From: Streptococcus infantarius subsp. infantarius ATCC BAA-102
Lineage (GTDB): Bacteria; Bacillota; Bacilli; Lactobacillales; Streptococcaceae
Assembly (NCBI RefSeq): GCF_000154985.1
Contig: NZ_DS572693.1
Coordinates: 62,001-126,000, forward strand
Reading direction: 5' to 3'
Length of the DNA: 64,000 nucleotides
Part shown: positions 23,201 through 32,418 of the stretch, in pieces
Position numbering within the stretch: the first letter of the stretch is position 1
How the letters are laid out: each line of letters begins with the position of its first letter
Translations under genes and position numbers: made by a program
Notes under the pieces: generated by a model
The model's input: the letters and a program-made list of their open reading frames with translations, nothing else
Database searches by the model: none
What the model was told of the DNA's origin: nothing

Positions 23201-23537
23201 TGGCTTGTTCTTAGAAGATGAAAAAGGCTATTTATCAAATGGAAATTATCATCTTAATGATTCTGTTTACACGCAAGAAGAATTAGATATTTTACTAGCT
23301 TACAATCAAAAATTATTTCTTCAAGCAGCTGAGCAAATTAAACAAGGACACTTTTTGATTAATCCTTACAGTGAAGATGGTAAGACGGTTAAGGGTGACC
23401 AATTAAAAGCTATCACACGCTTTGAAGCGGACCGTCACATGCCATACGCACGTAAGTGGTTTAAATTACCAAGAAAAGATAGACGTCAAGGCTTTTTGAG
23501 CCTGATGCAAGAAGAGGAGGAAAAAGATGACCTTTAA
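20295..23537 (+). CDS. rexB: ATP-dependent nuclease subunit B (RexB/AddB)
   Basis: This 1,080-residue subunit of the RexAB (AddAB-type) helicase-nuclease processes double-strand breaks for RecA-dependent repair. The N-terminus resembles an inactivated UvrD-like helicase fold. The C-terminus carries a RecB-type nuclease motif, [23 protein letters not shown] (key residues Asp, Asp, Lys, about 870-893). Length matches streptococcal RexB. GAAGGA precedes the ATG. Its last 11 bases overlap rexA, so the subunits are translationally coupled. Confidence 0.96.
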   Translation: [1080 protein letters not shown]

Positions 23538-26500
23538 ACCATTTTTAACGGCTGAAGCTATTTCTTCTCTACAGCAAAAAGAGGCTCAGTCATCTAAAGC
23601 GCAAAAACGAACACCTGAACAAATCGAAGCCATTTATAGCTATGGCAACAATATTTTGGTATCAGCGTCGGCTGGTTCTGGAAAAACTTTCGTTATGGTT
23701 GAGCGCATTATTGATAAGATTTTGCGTGGCATTACCGTTGACCGGCTCTTTATTTCGACCTTTACGGTTAAAGCAGCGGGAGAATTAAAGGAACGTCTTG
23801 AGAAAAAAATCAGCCAAGCTTTGCAAAAAGCGACGGATAATGATTTAAAAACTTATCTTAACGAACAGTTGTTAGCCTTGCAGACTGCTGATATTGGAAC
23901 CATGGATGCCTTTACGCAAAAATTAGTTAACCAATATGGCTACACGTTGGGAATTTCACCTACTTTTCGTATTATGACGGATAAGAGTGAACAAGACCTT
24001 GTCAAGAATGACGTTTTTGCAGACCTTTTTGCTGATTACATGACGGGGCAAAATCAAGATAGTTTCCGCAAATTAGTTCGTAATTTTTCAGGTAATCGCA
24101 AGGACAGTTCAGCTTTTAGAGGAATTGTTTACAAAATCTATGATTTCAGTCAAGCAACGGATAATCCTAAGAAATGGCTGGCTGAGGTTTTCTTGAAAGG
24201 TGCTAGAACCTATACTGATTTTTCCGCCATTCCCGACCAAGAAGTTATGGATTTTCTAGCTTGCATGCATGAAACAGCTAATCAATTACAAGATGTGACG
24301 GACTTAGAGGATTATAAGCAGGTTACAGCTAAGGGGACACCTACTGCCAATTATAAAAAACACTTGAATATGATTGAGCATTTGCATGAATGGGCCATGC
24401 ATTTTGAGACGCTTTATGGTCATGATGGTCTTGGTCGTTTGGCTGCTGACGTAGCTGATTTAATTCCGTCAGGTCCAGCAGTGACTGTGGCAGGAGTGAA
24501 ATATCCCGTTTTTAAAACTCTTCAGGAACGTTTGACTGGATTGAAGCATTTAGAAACTATCTTCAAATACCAATCGGAAAGTCTGCCTTTGTTAGAACTT
24601 TTACAAGCATTTATGCAGGATTTTTCTGAGCAATATTTGCAAGCTAAAATCCAAGAAAATGCTTTTGAGTTTTCAGATATCGCGCATTTTGCTATCCAGA
24701 TTTTGGAAGAAAATCCAGATATTCGTGAGCTCTACCAAGATAAATACCACGAAGTCATGGTCGATGAGTACCAAGATAATAACCACACGCAAGAACGTAT
24801 GCTGGAATTATTATCAAATGGTCATAATCGTTTCATGGTGGGGGATATTAAGCAATCGATTTATCGTTTTCGTCAGGCTGATCCGCAGATTTTTAACCAA
24901 AAATTCAAGGATTTTCAAGAGCATCCAGAACATGGAAAATTAATTTTGCTAAAAGAAAACTTCCGTAGTCAATCAGAAGTTCTAGATGCGACAAATAGCG
25001 TCTTTACGCATTTGATGGACGAGTCTGTTGGGGAAATTTTGTATGATGGCATGCACCAGTTGGTGGCAGGTAGTCCTGCACAAAAAGAAGCTCATCCAGA
25101 AAATAAAACACAAGTTCTAATTTACGACACTGATGACAGTAGTGAACTTGCAAGTAGTCCAGAAGAGGAGCAAATCAATCCGAACGAGGTTAAGCTGGTA
25201 GCTAAAGAAATCATTCGTTTGCATAATGAGGAAGGCGTTGCCTTTGAAGATATCACCTTATTAGTATCATCACGTACGCGTAATGATGGCATTTTACAGA
25301 CCTTTGAGCATTATGGTATTCCTTTGGTAACTGATGGCGGTGAGCAAAATTACCTCAAATCAGTTGAAGTAATGGTGATGCTTGATACGCTTAGAGCCTT
25401 GGATAATCCGCTCAATGACTATGCTTTGGTAGCTCTTATGCGTTCACCAATGTTTTCTTTTAACGAAGATGACCTTGCTCGTCTTGCTCTTCAAACCAAT
25501 GAAGATGAGACTAGAGCTAATCTTTACCAAAAACTAGAACATGCTTTGGCTAATCAAGGGCAACATGCAGAGCTAGTCACACCAGCTTTACGTCAAAAAT
25601 TAAAAGTTTTTATGACTTGCTTTAGCAAGTGGCGTGATTTTGCCAAATGGCATTCGCTTTATGATTTGATTTGGAAGATTTATAATGAGCGTTTCTATTA
25701 TGATTACGTGGGTAATCTTCCCCGTGCCGAGCAGCGTCAAGCCAATCTTTACGCCCTTGCCCTTCGTGCTAATAATTTTGAAAAGACCGGCTTTAAAGGC
25801 TTATCACGTTTTATTCGCATGATTGATCGTGTCTTAGAAAGCGAAAATGATTTGGCTGACGTTGAAGTGGCTCTTCCAAAACATACTGTGAATTTGATGA
25901 CTATCCACAAGAGTAAGGGACTTGAATTTAAGTATGTCTTCATTTTGAATATTGACAAGAAATTCAGTATTCAAGACATGATGTCACCGTTAATCTTGTC
26001 ACGTCAAAATGGAGCAGGAATTAAATATTTGGCTGACATGCGAGAAGAGTTAGATACGGATGTTTTTCCAACTGTTAAAGTCAGCATGGACACTTTGCCT
26101 TATCAGCTTAATAAACGTGAACTGAGACTAGCAACCTTATCTGAACAAATGCGTTTGTTCTATGTTGCCATGACCCGTGCTGAGAAGAAATTGTATCTAG
26201 TTGGAAAAGGAAGTTCTGAAAAATTGGTTGATAAATACAGCGGTAAGTCTGAAAATAATCACCTTCCAGTTGCAGAACGAGAGGCTTTCATGACTTTCCA
26301 AGATTGGATGTTAGCCATTCACGAAGCATATAAAAACTTGCCATTTAAAGTCAAATTTGTCACAGATGAAGACCTGACAGAAGAAAAAATCGGTCAGATC
26401 GAAGTCAAATCAGCTATTAAACCTGATGATTTGTCAAATAACCGTCAGTCTGAAAATATCGCAGAAGCTTTGGAGAGACTTGAGGCAGTTGAAGAGTTGA

Positions 26501-27153
26501 ATGCCAAATATCAATCAGCCATTAACTTACCAAGCTTAAGAACACCTAGTCAGGTCAAGAAACTTTATGAGCCTGTCATGGATACTGATGGTGTTGATGT
26601 GATGGCTAAGACTGACCACGTAAAACCAAGCTTTGCCTTACCTGATTTTTCGAAAAAAGCTAAAGTCGAAGCAACAGCGATTGGTTCTGCCATGCATGAG
26701 CTCATGCAGCGAATTTTCTTGTCTCAAAAAGTGACACTAGAGGATATTTCGACAGCTCTAGCACAAGTTTCAGCTGAAGATGAGGTTAAAGCGCGCATTC
26801 GTCTAGAAAATGTTTTGGATTTCTTTGAAAATTCAACTCTTGGACAATTGATTCAGCAAAATACTGACAAAATCTACCGCGAAGCTCCATTTGCCATGCT
26901 AAAAGAAGACCCTGAGAGCAAAGAAAAATTCGTTGTTCGTGGGATTGTCGATGCTTATCTTCTTTTAGAGGATCGTTTGGTTCTTTTAGATTACAAGACT
27001 GATAAATACACAAACAGCGAGGAAATCAAAGACCGATACCAAGGCCAAATGGCACTTTATGCCGAAGCACTTAGCAAGTCGTATCATATTGATCAAGTTG
27101 ATAAATACCTTGTTTTACTTGGTGGAGAGCGTCTGGAAGTAGTTAAACTTTAA
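23527..27153 (+). CDS. rexA: ATP-dependent helicase/nuclease subunit A (RexA/AddA)
   Basis: This 1,208-residue UvrD-family helicase with a C-terminal nuclease domain is the motor of RexAB. Walker A is SASAGSGKTFVMVERI (about 50-65), motif II is MVDEYQDNN (about 410-418), and motif VI is RLFYVAMTRAEKKLYLVG. The nuclease motif VVRGIVDAYLLL..LVLLDYKTDKY lies near residues 1137-1162. It overlaps rexB by 11 nt with AAGAGGAGG as ribosome site. A weak terminator follows. Confidence 0.97.
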   Translation: MTFKPFLTAEAISSLQQKEAQSSKAQKRTPEQIEAIYSYGNNILVSASAGSGKTFVMVERIIDKILRGITVDRLFISTFTVKAAGELKERLEKKISQALQKATDNDLKTYLNEQLLALQTADIGTMDAFTQKLVNQYGYTLGISPTFRIMTDKSEQDLVKNDVFADLFADYMTGQNQDSFRKLVRNFSGNRKDSSAFRGIVYKIYDFSQATDNPKKWLAEVFLKGARTYTDFSAIPDQEVMDFLACMHETANQLQDVTDLEDYKQVTAKGTPTANYKKHLNMIEHLHEWAMHFETLYGHDGLGRLAADVADLIPSGPAVTVAGVKYPVFKTLQERLTGLKHLETIFKYQSESLPLLELLQAFMQDFSEQYLQAKIQENAFEFSDIAHFAIQILEENPDIRELYQDKYHEVMVDEYQDNNHTQERMLELLSNGHNRFMVGDIKQSIYRFRQADPQIFNQKFKDFQEHPEHGKLILLKENFRSQSEVLDATNSVFTHLMDESVGEILYDGMHQLVAGSPAQKEAHPENKTQVLIYDTDDSSELASSPEEEQINPNEVKLVAKEIIRLHNEEGVAFEDITLLVSSRTRNDGILQTFEHYGIPLVTDGGEQNYLKSVEVMVMLDTLRALDNPLNDYALVALMRSPMFSFNEDDLARLALQTNEDETRANLYQKLEHALANQGQHAELVTPALRQKLKVFMTCFSKWRDFAKWHSLYDLIWKIYNERFYYDYVGNLPRAEQRQANLYALALRANNFEKTGFKGLSRFIRMIDRVLESENDLADVEVALPKHTVNLMTIHKSKGLEFKYVFILNIDKKFSIQDMMSPLILSRQNGAGIKYLADMREELDTDVFPTVKVSMDTLPYQLNKRELRLATLSEQMRLFYVAMTRAEKKLYLVGKGSSEKLVDKYSGKSENNHLPVAEREAFMTFQDWMLAIHEAYKNLPFKVKFVTDEDLTEEKIGQIEVKSAIKPDDLSNNRQSENIAEALERLEAVEELNAKYQSAINLPSLRTPSQVKKLYEPVMDTDGVDVMAKTDHVKPSFALPDFSKKAKVEATAIGSAMHELMQRIFLSQKVTLEDISTALAQVSAEDEVKARIRLENVLDFFENSTLGQLIQQNTDKIYREAPFAMLKEDPESKEKFVVRGIVDAYLLLEDRLVLLDYKTDKYTNSEEIKDRYQGQMALYAEALSKSYHIDQVDKYLVLLGGERLEVVKL

Positions 27154-27161
27154 AAGTAATT

Positions 27162-27201
27162 AAAAAAACGTCCGTTTAGCATAAAGCTTGCGGCCGTTTT
27201 T
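27162..27201 (+). terminator. Terminator after rexA
   Basis: AAACGTCCG and CGGCCGTTT form an imperfect stem with an inner AGC..GCT pair, then TTTT. The A-rich left side could also serve the convergent metE-like gene. Confidence 0.55.
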
Positions 27202-27255
27202 GGTATAGTATATTGTATTATTGTATATTGAAAAAATAAAGGCGAGTTGATTGGA

Positions 27256-28401
27256 TTAACTCCAGAATTTAGCGGCGATGTCTTGACCTTGCTTGATTTT
27301 AGCCCATTGTTGTGGGATGGCAAGTTCATTTCCTGAATCACATGAAGCAAAACCACATTGGTGAGAAAGGAAAAGACGGTCTTTAGGGATGATTTGGCTA
27401 GCTTCTTCAAGCATTTTAAGCGCACGTTCTTCATCGTCAAGATCAGTTGTTTTACTTGAAAGAAGTCCAAGAACAACTTCAGCATCTGAGTCTTTCAAGC
27501 TTTCAAGAGCTTTGAGGTCACCAGCCACTTCGCTATCCCATTCAAGGAAGAAACGGTCATAGTGTTGGTCTTTTAAGAATTTTGTTGCGATAGCTTCGTA
27601 AGTACCACCAGCAGCAGAACGACTTTCGTAGTTACCACGGCAGTTGTGAGTCCAAACTTGCAAACCAAGCTCATGACCATAGTCAGCAACATCGTTATTT
27701 ACTGCGATGAATTCGTCAGCAAGGTTAGCAAGAGCGCTATTTCCTTGAGCAAAGAAACCAGCTGGGTTTGTTTCGTCGAAAAGTTCCCAGAGGCAGTCGT
27801 CAAATTGAATGATTTCTCCGCCAGCTTCTTTGTATTCTTTCAAGAATTCTTTATAGGCATTTGTAAGACCAGCTTTTAGTTCTTCTTTAGTTTTGTAAAC
27901 TTGGTCTTCGCCAACTAATTGATTAAAGACTGTGAATTCTGTGTAGGCGTGAGCAGGTCCCCAGATAGTCAATTTTGTATCTGAGTCTCCAGCTTCTTCC
28001 TTAAGCAAATTAAAGATATCAAGGAAGTGGTGGTTCTTACCTGAAAGTGGCTCTGTGATGCGGATACCAATGTCTTTACGTGTTTCGAAGTGACCACCAT
28101 CATGGTCTTTGAAAGTATAACCGTGGTCTGCAATGTAGCGTTCAATCCCTTTTAGTCCCCAGACGAAGTCAAGGTGCCACATTGATTTTGAAAATTCACC
28201 ATCAGTTAAGACATCAATACCATTTGCTTTTTCTTTAGCGATAACTTTTTTGATGTCAGCCTTTTCTGTTTCACGATAGCCATCAAAAGCATCGTAGAAT
28301 GGGTATGTGATATCATCACGATGTTCGATTGTGATTTTATATTCGCGTAAATCTGCTGGTCGTAGAAGCGAACCAACTAATTGAAATCTTGATTTTTCCA
28401 T
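27256..28401 (-). CDS. MetE-like cobalamin-independent methionine synthase family protein, single domain
   Basis: This 381-residue protein corresponds to the C-terminal catalytic half of MetE. Zinc and thiol ligands are visible as HNC in VWTHNCRGN, Glu in FFLEWDSE and Cys in SHQCGF. The N-terminal GSLLRPADLRE matches the family start of short MetE-like proteins. Full-length MetE has about 750 residues, so the methyl donor of this half-size form is uncertain. Other methylated compounds have been proposed for such proteins. A perfect MET-box lies upstream, so it probably serves methionine synthesis. Confidence 0.85.
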   Translation of the reverse strand: MEKSRFQLVGSLLRPADLREYKITIEHRDDITYPFYDAFDGYRETEKADIKKVIAKEKANGIDVLTDGEFSKSMWHLDFVWGLKGIERYIADHGYTFKDHDGGHFETRKDIGIRITEPLSGKNHHFLDIFNLLKEEAGDSDTKLTIWGPAHAYTEFTVFNQLVGEDQVYKTKEELKAGLTNAYKEFLKEYKEAGGEIIQFDDCLWELFDETNPAGFFAQGNSALANLADEFIAVNNDVADYGHELGLQVWTHNCRGNYESRSAAGGTYEAIATKFLKDQHYDRFFLEWDSEVAGDLKALESLKDSDAEVVLGLLSSKTTDLDDEERALKMLEEASQIIPKDRLFLSHQCGFASCDSGNELAIPQQWAKIKQGQDIAAKFWS

Positions 28402-28433
28402 TTCGTATACCTCGTTTGTTTTTTGTGATTCCT

Positions 28434-28439
28434 ATTGTA
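28434..28439 (-). promoter_or_regulatory. -10 element of the metE-like gene
   Basis: Minus-strand TACAAT. Inferred transcription start is near 28427. The -35 is weak, as expected for an activator-dependent promoter. Confidence 0.5.
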
Positions 28440-28485
28440 GCGGAGCTTTGCCATTTTGAAAAATAGTTATTTTTTTAGGACTATG

Positions 28486-28502
28486 TATAGTTTTAAACTA
28501 TA
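28486..28502. promoter_or_regulatory. MET-box (MtaR/CmbR-type LysR regulator site)
   Basis: TATAGTTTTAAACTATA is a perfect 17-bp palindrome that matches the streptococcal MET-box consensus TATAGTTTNAAACTATA. It centres about 67 bp upstream of the inferred start of the metE-like gene, the standard activation position for LysR-type regulators. It lies in the divergent region with the cytidine deaminase pseudogene. Confidence 0.85.
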
Positions 28503-28584
28503 ACTAAAAAAATCAAAATCTCTGTCTAATTAACAGAAAATTTGATATACTAAGAAAATACAGATAATTATAAGGAGATTTAGA

Positions 28585-29028
28585 ATGGATCTTTGGGAAA
28601 AGTTATATCAAGCAGCAAAAAAGGATTATAATCCTCATTATGTGACGCCATTTATCTATTCAAATCATGTGGTTGCAGCAATTGAAGCAGAAGATGGTCA
28701 GATTTTTATAGGCTATTGTTTTGAAGCGACTTCTGGTGTTTTTCATCTTTGTGCGGAACGCGCAGCAGCTTTTAACATGTTTCAACAATCTGGTCAAACC
28801 ACTATCAAACGTATTATTGCATTTTGGGATAAGCCGCCTTATGGTGAAGGTTCAGGAATGACTTGCGGAGCTTGTCGCTAGTTCTTGATGCAATTGTCTC
28901 CGAAAAATAAAGATTTGGAATTTATGCTTGATTATGAGAAACGTGAAACCATTACCTTAGGTGAATTGATGCCTTTATGGTGGGGGACAGAGCGCATGGG
29001 AGCAGGCGTTGAAGACTTAGAAGATTAA
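28585..29028 (+). pseudogene. Cytidine deaminase-like gene with an in-frame amber stop
   Basis: Codons 1-98 encode a cytidine deaminase-like protein with the zinc motifs CAERAAAF (His replaced by Cys in HAE/CAE type) and MTCGACR. A TAG then stands at 28879-28881, where the family has Gln (CGACRQ). The frame stays open for 48 more codons (FLMQLSPKNKD to GVEDLED) up to TAA 29026. A single C-to-T change of CAG explains the break. The truncated product keeps the zinc cysteines but loses the last third. AAGGAG precedes the ATG. The PHP phosphatase gene follows at once. Confidence 0.85.
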
Positions 29029-29047
29029 TAACAAAGCGAGGGATAGG

Positions 29048-29782
29048 ATGCGAGATAATCATTTACACACACATTTTTCTTATGATTCAGATGCTCGGTT
29101 TGAAGATTATTTAGACCATTATACAGGGGATATTGTGACGACTGAGCATTATGATTTGTCAAATCCATATACCAAGCAAGATGATGTGCCAGATTATGAG
29201 GCTTACTCACGTGAAATAGCTAAGCTTAATCAAAAATACGGCAATCGCATTAAAAAAGGCATTGAAATTGGTTATTATCAGCCACGTGAAGCGGATATTC
29301 TTGCTTATTTGGCGGATAAGGACTATGATTTGAAACTCTTATCAGTTCACCACAACGGGACAAATGATTACCTTGATGATGAAGTGGCTGATATGGATAA
29401 GGATACCATTATTCAAGAGTATCTGGACAAATTAGAATATGCCATTGGTCGTGTGGAGGCTGATATTTTAGCTCACTTTGACTATGGTTTTCGTATTTTT
29501 GATTTGACTGTTGATGACTTAAAAGCTTACGAGCCACAATTAAAACGTATTTTCCAAAAGATGATTGATTATGATTTAGCTTTTGAACTAAACAGTAAAT
29601 CAATGTATCTATATGGAAAAGAACCTATTTACCGTTATGCTTTAGGCTTGGTTAAAGAATTAGGTTGCCACAAGTATTCTATCGGTTCAGACGGTCATAA
29701 GTTAGAGCATTTTCGTCTAGCTTTTGATAAAATCCAAGATTTACTTGATGAATTTGGCATTGAAGATTGGGAAATTTTGTAA
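29048..29782 (+). CDS. PHP-domain phosphatase, histidinol-phosphatase (HisK) type
   Basis: This 244-residue PHP-domain protein has the metal-binding motifs DNHLHTHFSYDSD (3-15) and TTEHYD, then SVHHNG, AHFDYG and GSDGHK in order. Length and motif order match HisK/PHP histidinol phosphatases. No his genes adjoin it, so a general phosphoesterase role is also possible. GCGAGG lies before the ATG. The gene ends at a strong terminator shared with the convergent DUF3042 gene. Confidence 0.85.
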   Translation: MRDNHLHTHFSYDSDARFEDYLDHYTGDIVTTEHYDLSNPYTKQDDVPDYEAYSREIAKLNQKYGNRIKKGIEIGYYQPREADILAYLADKDYDLKLLSVHHNGTNDYLDDEVADMDKDTIIQEYLDKLEYAIGRVEADILAHFDYGFRIFDLTVDDLKAYEPQLKRIFQKMIDYDLAFELNSKSMYLYGKEPIYRYALGLVKELGCHKYSIGSDGHKLEHFRLAFDKIQDLLDEFGIEDWEIL

Positions 29783-29784
29783 AA

Positions 29785-29820
29785 CAAAAAGCCCGTGAGC
29801 ATAAGGCTCAGGGCTTTTTA
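29785..29820. terminator. Bidirectional terminator between the PHP gene and the DUF3042 gene
   Basis: AAAAAGCCCGTGAGC pairs with GGCTCAGGGCTTTTT. Flanking A and T runs let it act on both strands. Confidence 0.85.
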
Positions 29821-29831
29821 ACGTTTAAAAA

Positions 29832-30008
29832 TTAGTGAGAAATACGTTTGCGGGCTGCTTTTTTACGATTTTCTTGAATGAAAGCAGCTTTTTCTTCTTC
29901 AGGCTCAATGATTTTTTTCTTAACTGCGAAAATAGCGCCTGCGACAGTAGCTGCAGTGGCTACAACACCAGTAGCAAGACCTTTAGCGAATGCAAATTTT
30001 TTAGCCAT
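29832..30008 (-). CDS. DUF3042 family small protein
   Basis: This 58-residue protein has a glycine/alanine-rich hydrophobic helix (about 9-30, GLATGVVATAATVAGAIFAV) followed by a charged tail with IEPEEEKAAFIQENRKKAARKR. The pattern of a short membrane anchor plus EPEEEK..ENR..AARKR is that of DUF3042, common in lactic acid bacteria and of unknown function. AGGAGG precedes the ATG by 7 nt on the minus strand. It is too short for common ORF cut-offs. Confidence 0.88.
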   Translation of the reverse strand: MAKKFAFAKGLATGVVATAATVAGAIFAVKKKIIEPEEEKAAFIQENRKKAARKRISH

Positions 30009-30194
30009 AATAATTCCTCCTCACTGATAAGAACAGGGAGTATAAAGAGGTCTTTATACTCTTTTATAGCAGTAGGATTTGTTTTCTTGTCCTACCACCT
30101 TATGTTATAATAATGGTAACGAAAATTGCCTAAAAATTCAAGTGAAAAAGTTATATTTACTAAAAAATCAGGCTTAGGACGGATAAAAAAATAG

Positions 30195-31094
30195 ATGTCA
30201 AAAAAAATAAAACTGCTTGCTGTGGTTGGACCGACAGCTGTTGGAAAAACAGCTTTAGGAATCAAACTCGCCAAGCAATTTAATGGAGAAATTATCAGCG
30301 GTGATAGTCAACAAGTCTACTGTAAGCTGGATATTGGAACGGCTAAGGCAACGCCTGAAGAACAAGCAGCAGCTCCTCACCACTTAATAGATGTGCGTGA
30401 TGTTGAAGAGACTTATTCTGTTTATGACTTTGTGACTGAAGCTAAGGCTGCGATTGACGATATCGTTAGTCGAGGAAAGCTTCCTATTATCGTTGGAGGA
30501 ACTGGCCTTTATCTTCAAAGTTTGCTAGAAGGTTATCATTTGGGTGGTGAGGTTGATCAAGAAAAAGTCCTCGCTTACCGAAAAGAATTGGATTTGTTAA
30601 GTGATGAAGAGCTTTTTGAAAAAATAGCAGAGCAGAAGATTGAGATTCCTCAAATCAACCGCCGTCGTGCCATTCGTGCTTTAGAGTTAGCTAAATTTGG
30701 ACAAGATTTGCAAAATAAAGAAACTAACTATGATGCCTATTTGATTGGTTTAAATGATGACCGTCAAGTGCTTTATGACCGTATCAATCGCCGTGTTGAC
30801 CTTATGGTTGAAAATGGTGTTTTGGATGAGGCAAAATGGCTTTATGACAATTATCGTGAGGTTCAAGCTGCGCGAGCTATTGGTTACAAGGAACTTTTTC
30901 CGTATTTTGCTGGAGAAGATTCTCTTGAAAACTGTGTTGAAAAATTAAAGCAAAACACACGTCGCTTTGCAAAACGCCAGTTAACATGGTTTAGAAACCG
31001 TATGGCAGTTAAGTTTTACAATGTTTCAGAAGCTGATTTTAAAGCTAGTGTTACAAGTGATGTTGATTGTTTTTTAAATGATAAGAAATTGTAA
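30195..31094 (+). CDS. miaA: tRNA dimethylallyltransferase MiaA
   Basis: This 299-residue enzyme adds the isopentenyl group to A37 of tRNAs that read U-starting codons. The P-loop is [12 protein letters not shown] (about 11-22), followed by [20 protein letters not shown] and [11 protein letters not shown]. The C-terminal [16 protein letters not shown] is diagnostic. It opens a cluster with hflX, a hypothetical gene, rnz and an SDR gene, as in other streptococci. No good ribosome site is seen before ATG 30195, and the preceding bases are A-rich. A terminator separates it from hflX. Confidence 0.96.
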   Translation: MSKKIKLLAVVGPTAVGKTALGIKLAKQFNGEIISGDSQQVYCKLDIGTAKATPEEQAAAPHHLIDVRDVEETYSVYDFVTEAKAAIDDIVSRGKLPIIVGGTGLYLQSLLEGYHLGGEVDQEKVLAYRKELDLLSDEELFEKIAEQKIEIPQINRRRAIRALELAKFGQDLQNKETNYDAYLIGLNDDRQVLYDRINRRVDLMVENGVLDEAKWLYDNYREVQAARAIGYKELFPYFAGEDSLENCVEKLKQNTRRFAKRQLTWFRNRMAVKFYNVSEADFKASVTSDVDCFLNDKKL

Positions 31095-31122
31095 GGGAGT
31101 AAAACGCTCCCTTTCACTTTTT
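31093..31122 (+). terminator. Terminator after miaA
   Basis: AAGGGAG and CTCCCTTT form a stem with a short loop, followed by CACTTTTTG. Confidence 0.65.
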
Positions 31123-31134
31123 GTAGAAATTTTA

Positions 31135-31143
31135 TGATATAAT
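31135..31143 (+). promoter_or_regulatory. Extended -10 of hflX
   Basis: TGATATAAT (31135-31143) lies 36 nt before the hflX start. Confidence 0.55.
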
Positions 31144-31179
31144 GAGATTTACGGATTAATTAAGAAGAGGGGTGAGTGC

Positions 31180-32418
31180 ATGATTGAAACAAGCGAACAT
31201 CAAGAGCGCGTGATTTTACTAGGTGTTGAGCTGCCAGACACTGAAAATTTTGATATGTCTATGGAAGAGTTAGCTTCGCTAGCTAAAACAGCAGGAGCGC
31301 AGGTGGTTTCATCTTATCGCCAAAAACGCGAAAAATACGATAGTAAATCATTGATTGGCTCAGGAAAATTAGCCGAAATTAAAGCGATTGTTGACGCTGA
31401 TGAGATTGACACTGTTATTGTTAATGACCGTTTAACACCCCGTCAAAATGTTAACTTAGAATCAGAACTTGGGGTTAAAGTGATTGACCGCATGCAGCTG
31501 ATTTTGGATATTTTTGCCATGCGTGCTCGTAGTCACGAAGGGAAATTGCAAGTTCATCTAGCTCAACTCAAATACATGTTGCCACGCCTTGTCGGTCAAG
31601 GGGTTATGCTAAGCCGTCAAGCAGGTGGAATTGGTAGCCGTGGACCTGGTGAAAGTCAATTGGAATTGAACCGCCGTTCGATTCGTAATCAGATTTCAGA
31701 TATTGAACGCCAATTGAAGGTGGTTGAAAAGAATCGTGAAACTGGTCGTGAAAAACGTACAGAATCACAAGTCTTTAAAATTGGACTCATTGGTTATACA
31801 AATGCTGGTAAATCAACCATTATGAATGTCCTAACCAATGATAAACAATACGAAGCTGATGAATTATTTGCAACTTTGGATGCGACAACTAAGCAGATTT
31901 ACTTGCAAAATCAATTTCAAGTGACGCTTACAGATACGGTTGGTTTTATTCAAAATTTGCCAACTGAGTTGGTGGCGGCCTTTAAGTCAACCTTGGAAGA
32001 AAACCGTCATGTTGATTTGTTGCTACACGTGATTGATGCCAGCGACCCAAATCATGCGGAACACGAAAAAGTTGTTTTAAATCTGCTAAAAGATCTAGAT
32101 ATGTTGGATATTCCGCGTTTAGCTGTTTATAACAAGATGGATGTGGCGGAGCACTTTGCAGCGACAGCTTTTCCAAATGTGCGTATTTCTGCGCGTGATA
32201 AAGATGCTCGTTCACTTTTGCGCCGTTTGATTATCAATGAAATGCGTGAGATTTTTGAACCATTTAGTATTCGTGTTCACCAAAATCAAGCCTATAAGCT
32301 ATACGATTTAAATAAAATCGCGCTGCTTGATCGTTATGATTTTGTTGAAGAATACGAAAATATCACTGGTTACATTAATCCAAAAAATAAATGGAGACTA
32401 GAAGAATTTTATGACTGA
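31180..32418 (+). CDS. hflX: GTPase HflX
   Basis: This 412-residue ribosome-associated GTPase rescues stalled or heat-damaged ribosomes in other bacteria. The N-terminal HflX domain contains IGSGKLAEI and RPRQN-like LTPRQNVNLE. A glycine-rich linker GIGSRGPGESQLE follows, then the G domain. G1 is GYTNAGKST (about 209-217), G3 DTVGF, and G4 NKMD. GGGGTGA precedes the ATG. The last eight bases overlap the next gene. Confidence 0.95.
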   Translation: MIETSEHQERVILLGVELPDTENFDMSMEELASLAKTAGAQVVSSYRQKREKYDSKSLIGSGKLAEIKAIVDADEIDTVIVNDRLTPRQNVNLESELGVKVIDRMQLILDIFAMRARSHEGKLQVHLAQLKYMLPRLVGQGVMLSRQAGGIGSRGPGESQLELNRRSIRNQISDIERQLKVVEKNRETGREKRTESQVFKIGLIGYTNAGKSTIMNVLTNDKQYEADELFATLDATTKQIYLQNQFQVTLTDTVGFIQNLPTELVAAFKSTLEENRHVDLLLHVIDASDPNHAEHEKVVLNLLKDLDMLDIPRLAVYNKMDVAEHFAATAFPNVRISARDKDARSLLRRLIINEMREIFEPFSIRVHQNQAYKLYDLNKIALLDRYDFVEEYENITGYINPKNKWRLEEFYD

